Below, piece after piece: positions 11,435 to 46,235 of a stretch of 64,000 bases of DNA (positions within the stretch are counted from its first letter, which is position 1; every line of letters starts with the position of its first letter). The DNA is from Theropithecus gelada. Its lineage: Eukaryota > Chordata > Mammalia > Primates > Cercopithecidae. Below the pieces are notes generated by a model, which was not told where the DNA came from, did not search any database, and saw only the letters and a program-made list of their open reading frames with translations. The stretch is from contig NC_037669.1 of the NCBI RefSeq assembly GCF_003255815.1, positions 54,816,736 through 54,880,735 of the forward strand. The letters run 5' to 3'. The position numbers were made by a program, and so were the translations under genes.

Positions 11435-11487
11435 TTTTCAAAAAAATATTCTGGCATCTTCTCAAATAAGGTTTTGACAATGGCAGG
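11435..11487 (-). pseudogene. FANCD2P: FANCD2P exon 7-like, both splice sites lost
   Basis: 53 nt matching PAI(V)KTLFEK(M)PEYFFE. The acceptor position reads 'ttttttaa' (AA for AG), and directly after GAAAA the sequence is 'tattctgg', with no GT. The length matches the expected exon, so the boundaries are inferred by homology. Confidence 0.88.
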
Positions 11488-11540
11488 TTAAAAAAGAAGA
11501 CATAGGGAGTTAGGGGATGATCTGAAAATACACAATACAA

Positions 11541-11999
11541 GGCTGGGTACGGTGGCTCACGCCTGTAATCCCAGCACTTCGGGAGGCCGAGGTGGGCAGA
11601 TCATGACGTCAGGATATCGAGACCATCTGGTTAACACGGTGAAACCCTGTCTCTACTAAAAATACAAAAAATTAGCCGGGTGTAGTGGCGGGCACCTGTA
11701 GTTCTAGCTACTCAGGAGGCTGAGGCAGGAGAATGGTGTGAATCCAGGAGGCAGAGCTTTCAGTGAGCCAAGATTGTGCCACTGCACTCCAGCCTGGGCG
11801 GCAGAGCGAGACTCCGTCAAAAATATATATATATACACACAACAGAAATGTATAATCCCAGCTACTTGGGAGGCTGAGGCATGAGAATCACTTGAACCTG
11901 TGGGAGGCAGAGGTTGCAGGGAGCTGAGATCACACCACTCCACTCCAGCCTGTGTGACAGAGGAGACTCTGACTCAAAAAAAAGAAAAAAGAAAAAAGA
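11541..11999 (+). mobile_element. Two Alus in tandem (second partial)
   Basis: An AluY-like copy at 11541-11822 ends in an (AT)n/(AC)n run. A right-arm-only copy follows at 11847-11999, beginning 'ataatcccagctacttggg'. Confidence 0.88.
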
Positions 12000-12309
12000 A
12001 ATTTATAATTCTCTTTCCAACTAGAGCTCCTGGAGGAAACACTTTGGTAAAGTTGATATCTTATTACAAGGATATCCACATGAGTATGTCTTCATTTTTA
12101 GAATATGCTACTGGAATACGAAGACTTAATCTGTCTTCTGAAAAACTGAAAATTATTATCAAGGCAAAGTTAAAATAATCAGATAATCAAAATATTATTA
12201 AATACGCTGTTAATCCATGAAATGCAGACTTTAAAAGATTATCATATAGGTTGCAAGGGGAGCTCTCCAGAGGAATAAGGGAGCTCTTAGACTTAAAATA
12301 ACTAAATTA

Positions 12310-12601
12310 TGCCGGAAGCGGTGGCTCAAGCCTGTAATTCCAGCACTCTGGGAGGCCGAGACGGGCGGATCACGAGGTCAGGAGATTGAGACCATCCTGG
12401 CTAACACGGTGAAACCACATCTCTACTAAAAAATACAAAAAACTAGCCGGGTGAGGTGGCGGGTGCCTGTAGTCCTAGCTACTCGGGAGGCTGAGACAGG
12501 AGAATGGCGTAAACCCGGGAGGTGGAGCTTGCAGTGAGCTGAGATCCGGCCACTGTGGGCGACAGAGCAAGACTCCGTCTCAAAAAAAAAAACAAAAAAA
12601 A
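12310..12601 (+). mobile_element. AluYR-type young insertion
   Basis: Diagnostic 'aactagccgggtgaggtgg' and 'ctgagatccggccactg'. Target duplication 'ctaaattat' is present on both sides. A few bases are missing near 'cactgtgggcgacag'. Confidence 0.92.
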
Positions 12602-12908
12602 CACCTAAATTATATTCAAGATTTCCAATGAAAAGAGTGTGAAAAGATTAACAGTAGGAGACAAGAGAAGAGGAAAAATGGAGAATGGGGTGGAGGGAAG
12701 TTTTCTGATCTACATATATTTGAATAACTTGAGATATTCAAATCATATCAATGTATTGTCTACTTAATATATTAAAAGAGAAGGAGAAAAAGGACAAAAT
12801 TAAGTTACATAATCATCTAAAAAGCTAAATGGGAGATGATTTAGATATGAACATGATAGATTACCAGGTGCTCAGAGTACACAGGACGCAGATTTAAGGA
12901 GAGGAATC

Positions 12909-13206
12909 AGGCCGGGCGCGGTGGCTTACGCCTGTAATGCCAACACTTTAGAAGGCCAAGGTGGGCAGATCACCTGAGGTTGGGAGTTCGAGACCAGCCT
13001 GACCAACATGGAGAAACCCTGTCTCTACTAAAAATACAAAATTAGCCGGGCGTGGTGGCGCATGCCTATAATCCCAGCTACTCGGGAGGCTGAGGCAGGA
13101 GAACTGCTTGAACCTGGGAGGTGGAGGTTGTGGTGAGCTGAGATTGCGCCACTGCACTCCAGCTTGAGCAACAAGAGAGAAACTCTGTCTCAAAAAAAAA
13201 AAAAAA
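12909..13206 (+). mobile_element. AluS-like
   Basis: Full length; 'aggaatcag' repeats on both sides. Confidence 0.92.
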
Positions 13207-13457
13207 AGATAAAGAAAAGGAATCAGATGCAGAGCGAATAAATGGGACCAACCGCTGGATGTATCAAGCTAATAAGCATAGTTTTAAAACACAGACATTA
13301 CCCTACCAAACTCATCACAGCAACAGAGCTGTGTTAAAGCTGTTACAAACCCCAATTCTCTGATTAACCCTACTCTATCCCATGTTCCTGCCATTTAGAC
13401 TTGAGCATACACCACAAACCTCATCCATCAAATGTTCACAGAAAAAGTGAGTCTTAC

Positions 13458-13518
13458 CTGTAGTATGTCAATCCCCAGAAGCAGTTTGATGAGACTCTTA
13501 GAATAAGATGCACCCATA
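13458..13518 (-). pseudogene. FANCD2P: FANCD2P exon 6-like, intact
   Basis: 61 nt encoding MGASYSKSLIKLLLGIDILQ. Acceptor 'ttttttacag', donor 'gtaaga'. Confidence 0.94.
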
Positions 13519-13650
13519 CTGTAAAAAAGAGACATCTGTTTTCCACTTTGCTTTCCTTGTTTTAATGCTTCTATCATCTTTTCTCAATAAAATTGGTTAA
13601 ATACATAATTTTAAAGAGGAACTATCCTGTTATACAAGAAATACAGTAGG

Positions 13651-13937
13651 CCGGGCGTGGTGGCTCAAGCCTGTAATCCCAGCACTTTGGGAGGCCGATC
13701 AAGGTCAGGAGATCGAGACCATCCTGGCTAACCCGGTGAAACCCCGTCTCTACTAAAAAATACAAAAAACTAGTCGGGCGAGGTGGCAGATGCCTGTAGT
13801 CCCAGCTACTCGGGAGGCTGAGGCAGGAGAATGGCGTAAACCCGAAAGGGGGAGCTTGGAGTGAGCTGAGATCCGGCCACTGCACTCCAGTTTGGGCGAC
13901 AAAGCAAGACTCCGTCTCAAAAAAAAAAAAAAAAAAG
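13651..13937 (+). mobile_element. AluYR-type young insertion
   Basis: Carries 'aactagtcgggcgaggtggc' and 'gatccggccactg'. The target 'aagaaatacag' is duplicated. Lacks about 13 bp near 'ggaggccgatcaaggtcagg'. Confidence 0.92.
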
Positions 13938-13998
13938 AAAAGAAATACAGAAATGAGCAGATGGCTCTTAGCAAGGGAGACGTAGAGATTTGAAATTC

Positions 13999-14306
13999 TG
14001 GGGGACGGGCGCGGTTGCTCATGCCTGTAACCCCAGCACTTTGGGAGGGTGAGGCGGGCGGATCATGAGGTCAGGAGATCAAGACCATCCTGGCTAACAC
14101 GGTGAAACACTGTCTCTACCAAAAAAAAAAAAAAAAAAAAAAGCCAGGCATAGTGGTGTGCCCCTGTAATCCCAGCTACTCGGGAGGCTGAGACAGAAGA
14201 ATGGCATGAACCTGGGAGGCGGAGCTTGCAGTGAGCCAGGATCGTACCACTGCACTCCAGCCTGTGTGACAGAGCAAGACTCTATCTCAAACAACGAAAA
14301 AAAAGA
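13999..14306 (+). mobile_element. AluY-like
   Basis: Head 'gacgggcgcggttgctcatg'; target 'gaaattctg' repeats on both sides. A 22-base A-run sits mid-element. Confidence 0.9.
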
Positions 14307-14519
14307 AATTCTGTCAACACAGGTCAAACACATTCTAGAAAACACTGATTGTTAGGCTCATAACCACAACCTTAGGAATTTCAAAGTTATGTTTACTTTG
14401 AGGAAAAGAGAGCTTACACCAAAAATGAAATTTGAAACAACTGCGCTCTCCCTCCCCAGCCCCACGCAATTAGCAGAACAGACTGAATTTCAGCAAGATT
14501 CCATGCCTCCTCTCCACAC

Positions 14520-14623
14520 CTGGCTTCCTCATCCTGCAGACGCTCACAAGGCAAAAGGCAGTTCCTGAAACTGTCTTCATCCTCAATGTACGACTCCAGG
14601 CCACTAACAAATTCTTCTATTAT
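14520..14623 (-). pseudogene. FANCD2P: FANCD2P exon 5-like, intact
   Basis: 104 nt encoding IIEEFVSGLESYIEDEDSFR and then NCLLPCERLQDEEA. Acceptor 'attaag', donor 'gtgtgg'. Confidence 0.94.
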
Positions 14624-14783
14624 CTTAATAAGGAGATTTAAAAAATAAAAAAGAATAAATTTTTAGTTTAATATTTGCTGTTAAAAATCATTTTAGCCCA
14701 CTCAACTTTACACCAGTGTCCTTAAATTCCAAATTCTAGAGTTATGCTGGCACAAGCAAAAATACCAGGGGAAAAATACATAC

Positions 14784-14851
14784 TTTGGGATAGGAAGGGT
14801 GTCTCCTCAGGGTCTGAAAGAGCTTCTTTTGGAAAGCTATTTGGTCCACAG
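14784..14851 (-). pseudogene. FANCD2P: FANCD2P exon 4-like, intact
   Basis: 68 nt encoding VDQIAFQKKLFQTLRRHPSY and PK. Acceptor 'tgcgtag', donor 'gtatgt'. Confidence 0.95.
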
Positions 14852-14971
14852 CTACGCAGAAAAAAGAAGAGCTGGTCACCAGTTTCCTACCATAGTTTTC
14901 CTTCTCTAAAAACCCGTTTCTTCCTGATAAAACCAATAAAAATATTTTCAACCCAATTTCAGAGCCAAATC

Positions 14972-15267
14972 TTTTTTTTTTTTTTGAGATGGTGACTTGC
15001 TCTGTCACCTAGGCTGGAGTGCAGTGGGGTGATCTCGGCTCACTGGAACCTCCGCCTCCCGGGTTCAAGTGATTCTCCTGCCTCAGCCTCCCAAGTAGCT
15101 GTTACTACTGGCACCCGCCACCACGCCTGGCTAATTTTTTTCTATTTTTAGTAGAGATGGGGTTTCACTGTATTATCCAGGATGGTGTCGACATCCTGAC
15201 CCCGTGATCCGCCTGCCTCAGCCTCCCAAAGTGCTGGGATTATAGCCGTGAGTCACCGCGCCCGGCC
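14972..15267 (-). mobile_element. AluY-like
   Basis: From 'tttttttttttttgagatgg' to 'caccgcgcccggcc'. 'tcaaatctt' and 'ccaaatctt' flank it as a likely target duplication. Confidence 0.92.
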
Positions 15268-15585
15268 TAGACTCAAATCTTCTAAACCTACATAAAAGAC
15301 TTAGCTTTGATAGCAGATAGCCACTAAGTGCTCTAAAAAAGACCTGCCATAACCTTAGCAAGATAGAATAATCTGTTCCCCCAGAACACAATCTTACATG
15401 GCTCTATAAATTTTCTTTTGAAATTACTCTGACACTGATATAGTTGCTTTCTGGATATTTATTTTTTCATAAGAAAACACAAAATAAATAATAGTATATA
15501 ACATTTTTTCTAGTGAAAGGATTAGAAATGCTTTACTTAACAGGTAGTAATGAGGACCAAAGACTGTACCATTTTCTTTTTCCTT

Positions 15586-15867
15586 TTTTTTTTGAGACGG
15601 AGTCTCACTCTGTCACCTAGGCTGGAGTGCAGTGGCGTGATCTTGGCTCACTGCAACCTCCACCTCCCGGGTTCAAGCAATTCTCCTGACTCAGGCGCCT
15701 GAGTAGCTGGGACTACAGACGCACGCCGCCATGCCCAGCTAATTTTTTGTATTTTAGTAGAGACATGTTGCTCAGGTTGGTCAGGAATTCCTGAGTTCAG
15801 ACAGTCTGCCCGCCTCGGCCTCCCAAAGTGCTGGGATTTATAAGTGTGAACCACCATGTGCGACCTG
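15586..15867 (-). mobile_element. Alu, diverged
   Basis: Ends 'aaccaccatgtgcgacctgg'. 'tgtaccattttct' repeats on both sides (about 15565 and 15871). Confidence 0.9.
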
Positions 15868-15965
15868 GCTGTACCATTTTCTAAAAAGCAATTTCAACTT
15901 TGTCTCAAGATGGATGGTCCTGTCATTTCTAATCTTCATTGCCTCTGTTTAGAAAACCCATGATT

Positions 15966-16224
15966 GGCCAGGTGCAGTGGCTCACACCTGTAATCCCAGC
16001 ACTTTGGGAGGCCGAGACGGGTGGATCACGAGGTCAGGAGATCGAGACCATCCTGGCTAACATGGTGAAACCTCGTCTCTACTAAAAATACAAAAAAATT
16101 AGCCGGGTGTGATGGCAGGCGCCTGTAGTCCCAGCTACTTGGGAGGCAGAGGCAGGAGAATGGCGCCACTGCTCTCCAGCCTGGGCGACAGAGCGAGACT
16201 CTGTCTCAAAAAAAAAAAAGAAAG
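15966..16224 (+). mobile_element. AluY-like with 3' arm deletion
   Basis: About 30 bp is missing between 'ggagaatggc' and 'gccactgctctccagcc'. Immediately followed by copy A of the 80-bp duplication. Confidence 0.9.
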
Positions 16225-16304
16225 AAAAGAAAACCCATATTCAATCCTGAGCTCTTTCATTAAACCCAGAGAATAAAATTAGATTAAAATATTACCTAGT
16301 TGAT
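16225..16304. repeat. 80-bp duplication, copy A
   Basis: 'aaaagaaaaccca' through 'cctagttgat'. Identical to 16967-17046 except for one base (t/g). Includes the pseudo-exon 3 donor site and 9 exon bases. Both copies directly follow an Alu A-tail. Confidence 0.97.
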
Positions 16305-16420
16305 TCTGACTCTCTCTGGTTTTAAGAATAATTTCTGATGTCTTAAGAAGCTTTAGAGACGCTGTCATTTTCTTCAACTTCATTAGGAATATGAGATGGA
16401 AAGTGGTTGCTTCCTGGTTT
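16296..16420 (-). pseudogene. FANCD2P: FANCD2P exon 3-like, 14-nt and 2-nt deletions
   Basis: 125 nt against an expected 141. Homology to the TRKQPLS and HIANEVEENDS blocks is interrupted by loss of 14 nt in the Lys-rich KKTKK stretch, and by loss of 2 nt just after the NDS codons. A stop follows the second shift. Acceptor 'ttttcag' and donor 'gtaata' are intact. The last 9 exon bases plus the donor recur at 17037-17046. Confidence 0.92.
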
Positions 16421-16669
16421 CTGAAAATTGACAAAATTTTAAAGAATATGGCAAATAGTGAAGGAAAAATGAAAACTTAAACCCAGGAATAATAATCCTG
16501 AGAGGAAAACTGATGTGTTCCTTAAAAATTATACTAGGATTGATGCTGTAGTGAAATAAAGTATCTTCAGCAATAGTGGCTTCCAAAACAAACAATTCAT
16601 ATCAACAAACAGAATTATTTTCACCTATTAAGTTTTCATTTGAAGAATTCAAAATGTGCGATTTCTGGC

Positions 16670-16966
16670 CAGGCAAGGTGGCTTACACTGGAATCGCAGC
16701 ATTTAGGAGGCCAAGGCAGGAGGATCACTTGAAACCAGGAGTTCAAGACCAGCCTGGGCAACAAAGCAAGACCCCCTATCTCCACACACACAAAAAACTA
16801 GTTAGGTGAGGAGATGCGCACCTGTAGTCCCAGCTACTTAGGAGGCTAAGGTGGAAGGATAACTTGAGCCCAGGAGGTTGAGGCTATAGTGAGCTCTGAT
16901 AGTGCCACTGCACTCCAGCCTGGGTGACAGAGCAAGACTCCGTCTCAAAAAAAAAAAAAAAGAGAG
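16670..16966 (+). mobile_element. AluJ/S-like
   Basis: Diverged ('ggccaggcaaggtggcttac', 'ggaggttgaggctatagtga'). Confidence 0.9.
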
Positions 16967-17046
16967 AAAAGAAAACCCAGATTCAATCCTGAGCTCTTTC
17001 ATTAAACCCAGAGAATAAAATTAGATTAAAATATTACCTAGTTGAT
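16967..17046. repeat. 80-bp duplication, copy B
   Basis: 79 of 80 bases match copy A at 16225-16304. Beyond 'gttgat' the copies diverge completely ('ccccatctct' here, 'tctgactctc' in copy A). Confidence 0.97.
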
Positions 17047-17201
17047 CCCCATCTCTAAAAAAATAAATTCAAACAAACAAGTGCCTAACAAGAATAACCC
17101 ACGGAAATGTTTTCCATCCAAATTCTAAACTAGCCAGTGTCTCTCAAGCTGTTGCCTGCAAATCACTGTACTAGAATCACTGGGAAGATGCATATTCCTG
17201 G

Positions 17202-17703
17202 CCGGGCGTGGTGGCTCACACCTGTAATCCCAGCACTTTGGGAGGCTGAGACAGGCAGATCACCTGAGGTCAGGAGTTCAAGACCAGCCTGGTGAAACCC
17301 AGTCTCTACTAAAATGACAAAATTAGCTGGGTGTGGTGGCGCGCGCCAGTAGTCCCAGCTACTCAGGAGGCTGAGGCAAGAGAATCACTTGAACTAGTAG
17401 GCAGATGTTGCACTGAGCCGAGATTGTGCCACTGCTGTGTTATCCAAGCTGAAGTATAGTAGCGTGATCTCAGCTCACTGCAACATCCACCTCCTGGGTT
17501 CAAGCGATTCTCCTGCTTCAGCCTCCTGAGTAGTTGGGATTACAGGTGCATGACACCACGCCCAGATAATTTTTGTATTTTTAGTAGAGATGGGGTTTCG
17601 CTATGTTGGCCAGGCTGGTCTCGAACTCCTGACCTCAGGTGATCTGCCTGCCTTGGCCTCCCAAAGTGCTGGGATTACAGGCGCGAGCCACCGTGCCTGG
17701 CCC
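17202..17703. mobile_element. Fused inverted Alu pair
   Basis: A plus-strand Alu (17202 to about 17436) without its tail is joined with no spacer to a minus-strand Alu (about 17437-17703) without its T-run, at 'gccactgc/tgtgttatcc'. Both junction ends lie within the Alu right arm. Confidence 0.9.
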
Positions 17704-17923
17704 ACAATTTCCTTTTCTAAATCAAGTTTATTCCTAACATGGTTTTGGACTTGCAATTTTTATCATTATAATTGCTGTTCATCAAGCATTTTCATCTATT
17801 TCAGTGGAACTGACCAAGAAGCACACTTAAATTCCAATAACCTAATAAGAAATAACTCTTCAATCCATAAATTAGTAGAAGCTAAGCTATGAGGATGCAA
17901 AGGCATTAAGAATAACATAATGG
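17704..17923. other. Short non-repetitive spacer
   Basis: AT-rich; no FANCD2 exon 2-like sequence found. Confidence 0.5.
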
Positions 17924-18222
17924 GCCGGGTGTGGTGGCTCAAGCCTGTAATCCCAGCACTTTGGGAGGCCGAGACGGGCGGATCCATGAGGTCAGGAGAT
18001 CGAGACCATCCTGGTTAACACGGTGAAACCCCATCTCTACTAAAAACTACAAAAAACTAGCCAGGCGAGGTGGCGGGCGCCCGTAGTACCAGCTACTCAG
18101 GAGGCTGAGGCAGGAGAATGGTGTCAACCCAGGAGGCGGAGCTTGCAGTGAGCTGAGATCTGGCCACTGCACCCCAGCCTGGGCGACAGAGGAGACTCCA
18201 TCTCAAAAAAAAAAAAAAAAAA
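17924..18222 (+). mobile_element. AluYR-type young insertion
   Basis: Diagnostic 'aactagccaggcgaggtggc'. Near-perfect target duplication 'aagaataacataatg' / 'aagaatgacataatg'. Confidence 0.93.
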
Positions 18223-18238
18223 AAAGAATGACATAATG

Positions 18239-18837
18239 AGGCCAGGCACACCTGAAATCCCAGCACTTTGGGAGGCCGAGGTGGGTGGATTACTGGAGGT
18301 CAGGCGTTTGAGACCAGCCTGACTAACATGGTGAAACCCATCTCTACTAAAAATACAAAAATTAGCCAGGCATGCCTGCACGCACCTGTAAACTCAGCTA
18401 CTTGGGAGGCTGAGGCAGGAGAATGGCTTGAACCTGGGACGTGGAGGTTGCAGTGAGCCAAGATTGTGCCACTGCATTCCAGACTGGGCAAGAAAAGCCA
18501 AACTCCATCTCAAAAAAAAAAAGATATAAAGGTCCAGACGTGGTGGCTCTCGCCTGTTAATCCCAGCACTTTGACAGGCCAAGGTGGGTGGATCACTTGA
18601 GGTCAGGAGTTCGAGACCCCCCCACCTCTTGGCCAACATGGTGAAACCCCGTCTCTACTTAAGATACAAAAAAATTAGCCGGGCGTGGAGGCTGGTGCCT
18701 GTAATCCCAGCTACTGGGGAGACTGAGGCTGGAGAATCGCTTGAACCTGGGAGGTGGAGTTTGCAGTGAGCCGAGATTGTGCCACTGCACTCCAGCCTGG
18801 GTGACAGAATGAGACTCCATCTCAAACCACCACCACC
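18239..18837 (+). mobile_element. Two tandem AluS-like copies
   Basis: 18239-18521 and 18532-18826, same orientation. The second ends in a (CCA)n-like run instead of pure A. Confidence 0.9.
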
Positions 18838-18847
18838 ACCACCACAA

Positions 18848-19050
18848 GAATGATATAGTGGACTTTGGAGACACGAGGAAAAGGGTCGGGGGACTCAGGG
18901 ATTAAAAAATACACATTGGGTACACTATACACTCTTCAGGTGATAGGTGCAACAAAATTTCAGAAATCACCGCTAAATAACTTGTTTATGCAACCAAACA
19001 CCACCTGTTCCCTAAAAACCTAGTAAAACAAAAACAAACCAACACAAATC
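18848..19050 (+). mobile_element. L1 3'-UTR fragment
   Basis: Contains the L1 3' end phrases 'cagaaatcaccgctaaataa', 'caaccaaacaccacctgttc' and 'cctaaaaacctagtaaaaca'. No ORF2 upstream. Confidence 0.88.
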
Positions 19051-19111
19051 AAGTTAGAACTGCTTTAATAGAGTAGACGAGAGCAATAAATGAACTATCA
19101 ACCTCCCCGGC

Positions 19112-19282
19112 CCCGGCTCCGTTTTTGAGACACGGTCTCTCTCGCTGTGTCGCCTAGGCTGGAGTGCAGTGGTGCTATTATTGACTCATTGCACACTCGA
19201 CGTCCTGAGCTCAAGTGATACTCCCACTTCAGCCTCCTCAGTAGCTGGGACGACAGGCGCATACCACCAAGCCCAGCAGAAA
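19112..19282 (-). mobile_element. Old Alu fragment
   Basis: 'gagacacggtctctctcgct' to 'accaccaagcccagc', truncated and diverged. Confidence 0.8.
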
Positions 19283-19465
19283 GACACCTGTGGGGATTAT
19301 CCCATCTCAGGGCAGATGAGGAAACCGAGGATTCGGGCGCGGAGTCTCAGAGAAGAACGACGACCGCGGACCAGGCCTAGAGATTAGGCCGCAGGGGAGC
19401 GGGGCCTGCAGAGACTATGACCACTGCTCCACTTACTCACCAAGAAGTCGTCACTCGTAGTTTTG
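19283..19465. promoter_or_regulatory. Distal CpG-rich block and possible minus-strand first exon
   Basis: CpG-rich ('ttcgggcgcgg', 'gacgaccgcgg'), unlike the surrounding sequence. On the minus strand it contains a very good splice donor, 'cttcttg/gtgagtaagtgg' (exon end 19441). It could be the non-coding first exon of the FANCD2-like copy or of an EMC3-antisense RNA. Neither is proven. Confidence 0.45.
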
Positions 19466-19766
19466 TTTATTTATTTATTGTTTTGAGACGGAGTCTTGCT
19501 CTGTCGCCCAGGCTGGAGTGCAGTGGCGCAATCTGGGCTCACTGCAAGCTCCGCCTCCCGGGTTCAAGCCATTCTCCTGGCTCAGCCTCCCGAGTAGCTG
19601 GGACTACAGGCGCCCGCCACCACGCCCGGCTAATTTTTTTCTATTTTTAGTAGAGACGGGTTTCACCGTGTTAGCCAGGATGGTCTCGATCTCCTGACCT
19701 CCTGATTCGCCCGCCTCGGCCTCCCAAACTGCTGGGATTACAAGGGTGAACCACCACGCCGGCCCG
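19466..19766 (-). mobile_element. AluY inside the promoter zone
   Basis: 'gagacggagtcttgctctg' to 'accaccacgccggcc'. 'gtagtttt' occurs at 19458 and 19773 and may be its target duplication. Separates two CpG-rich blocks. Confidence 0.9.
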
Positions 19767-44559
<24,793 letters not shown>

Positions 44560-44690
44560 AGACTGAGCAGGGATTAGCTGTGTCAGGAACTTGGCGTTGC
44601 ACTTAACCTTGTAACTTTGTTTGGAGCTGGCACCTCTCAGAATAAAAAGGAGGATGCAAGAGCTGGCAGGCATGCAGCAAGGCTTGTTCT
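44560..44690 (+). terminator. EMC3: EMC3 3' UTR and polyadenylation signal
   Basis: AATAAA at 44641-44646 about 80 bases after the stop codon. A GT/T-rich stretch ('cttgttcttgtctgggct') follows at 44681-44700. Cleavage likely near 44660-44680. Confidence 0.85.
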
Positions 44691-44851
44691 TGTCTGGGCT
44701 GGGTTCCCCTTTATGTTTGAAACTAGAGGAAATAGGAGTATGCTGGGCAACTTGTTATTTTTAAAATGTTGTAAATGTTCCTTTTGGTGACTCTAGTAAT
44801 GAAAGTCAGAGAAAGGGGGAAACCTCAAGCTACTGATAATATATAAAATCT

Positions 44852-45143
44852 TGGCCGGGCACAGTGGCCCACGCCTGTAATCCCAGTACTTTGGGAGGCT
44901 GAGGCGGGTGGATCTCGAGGTCAGGAGTTCAAGATCAGCCTGGCCAAGATGGTGAAACCCTGTCTCTACTAAAAATACAAAAAAAATTAGCTGGGCATGG
45001 TGGTGGGCACCTGTAATCCCAGCTGCTCAGGAGGCTGAGGCAGAGAATTGCTTAAACCCAGGAGGCGGAGGATGCAGTGAGCTGACATCGCACCACTGCA
45101 CTCCAGCCTGGCAGACAGAGCAAAACTCCGTCTCAAAAAAAAA
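44852..45143 (+). mobile_element. AluS-like
   Basis: Tail runs into an (AT)n microsatellite. Confidence 0.9.
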
Positions 45144-45175
45144 ATATATATATATATATATGTATGTATATATAT
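45144..45175. repeat. (TA)n microsatellite
   Basis: TA alternation with one TGTATG interruption, derived from an Alu tail. Confidence 0.95.
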
Positions 45176-46089
45176 CTTAGCAGCAGCCCAGTCTTCGGAG
45201 GAAGCATTGTTAATTATAGCTAATGATTATGTGCAGTCAGTCTGACATCTGGCCACAGTAAACTCCTGTTTTCTTGGGATCCAAACACCCTGTGTTTTAC
45301 CATTAGTTTTGTTAGTATTGTTAACTTTCTTTACACAAGTAAACCATTTCCACTACCAAAGGTTTAGAAACTATGGGTGAACAAAATGAATCTCCCTGTA
45401 TTGTTCATTTTGAGCCTACATAGAACAGAGATCAAATATGTCAAAACCTTATTCAAATAAACTCTCTTCAGAGTGAATACCCAGGGCCAGGACAGACTCG
45501 GCAAACCTTCTATATCACTTAATTCTGCCCAGCGAAAATCAGTGACCCTGAGGCACTGCCAGATTCTAAAGTGCCTTTGGGATCATCAGAGACCGGCTAT
45601 AAATAATGCAAAATCTTGATCTGGATGTCAGTATATGAAATCTTATCAAATCCATTGACAAATCGGTGCTATACTGGAAATGGCTATTCCTTTGGGTGAA
45701 GGACCTCACTTCCCAGTTGCTGGGAACGAAAGAGAATTTACATATTGCTGTAAGAAGGGAGAGACGGCAGTTGTTGGTAGACATGTGGATAAGGGGCCCA
45801 AGAATAATTCCGTCTGGATTAAAGGTCCCAGGGAAGTGACAGGGTGCCATTGCTCTACCAAGAGGTGACTATAATTTGCATGTTGAGTGCAGTAATTAAG
45901 AACAAACGACTCTTGACCCCACAAATTAAACCATCCTGTTTTCTTTGCCTGTGAAAATGTTGCCTCTGTAAGTCACTAACAACCTTCTGCCGACAGTTAG
46001 GACTGTCTATCTTGGACCAGTGCGGGGAGTCTAAGATGAAAGAGATGTGAACCTTGCCCTCAGCTCACAAGAGAGAGACACATAAGAGC
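45176..46089. other. Unassigned intergenic sequence
   Basis: About 900 bp downstream of EMC3 without Alu or assignable element. Short overlapping open frames on both strands (45566-45924) look like chance. Confidence 0.5.
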
Positions 46090-46235
46090 TTTTTAAAATT
46101 TTTTATTACTTTTTTAGAGATGGTACCTCACTGTGTTGCCCAGACTGGTCTTGAACTTGTGAGCTCAAGCCATCTTCCTGCCTCAGCCTCCCAAAGTGCT
46201 GGGATTATAGGCATAAGCCACCATGCCTGGCTAAA
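46090..46235 (-). mobile_element. Alu monomer fragment
   Basis: 'agagatggtacctcactgtg' to 'gccaccatgcctggc'. Confidence 0.8.

Larger units (their letters stand above)
1469..16420 (-). pseudogene. FANCD2P: FANCD2-like duplicated pseudogene (exons 3-7 and 11-16)
   Basis: Partial intron-containing copy of FANCD2, the Fanconi anaemia protein that is monoubiquitinated with FANCI during interstrand crosslink repair. Eleven exons in minus-strand order translate to recognisable FANCD2 (for example DQIAFQKKLFQTLRRHPSYP and SIISFGSLLYKYAFKFFD). Introns are kept, so it arose by DNA duplication, not retrotransposition. Lesions: 14-nt and 2-nt deletions in exon 3, lost acceptor and donor of exon 7, 5-nt deletion in exon 11, TAG in exon 12, lost acceptor of exon 13 and 1-nt deletion in exon 15. 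Exon 2 (initiator Met) and exons 8-10 are not found. Exons 4, 5, 6, 14 and 16 look intact. From memory, human 3p25.3 carries FANCD2 pseudogenes, one upstream of FANCD2 in the same orientation; the position here fits that copy, with true FANCD2 expected beyond the left edge. It cannot encode FANCD2. Transcription is unknown. Confidence 0.95.

Noticed and set aside
14742..15008. 88-codon minus-strand open frame as a stand-alone protein
   Set aside because: It is pseudo-exon 4 of the FANCD2 copy read through into intron and Alu; only 22 codons are homologous.
1469..16420. Functional FANCD2
   Set aside because: Frameshifts in exons 3, 11 and 15, TAG in exon 12, dead splice sites at exons 7 and 13, and missing exons 2 and 8-10 exclude a working gene.
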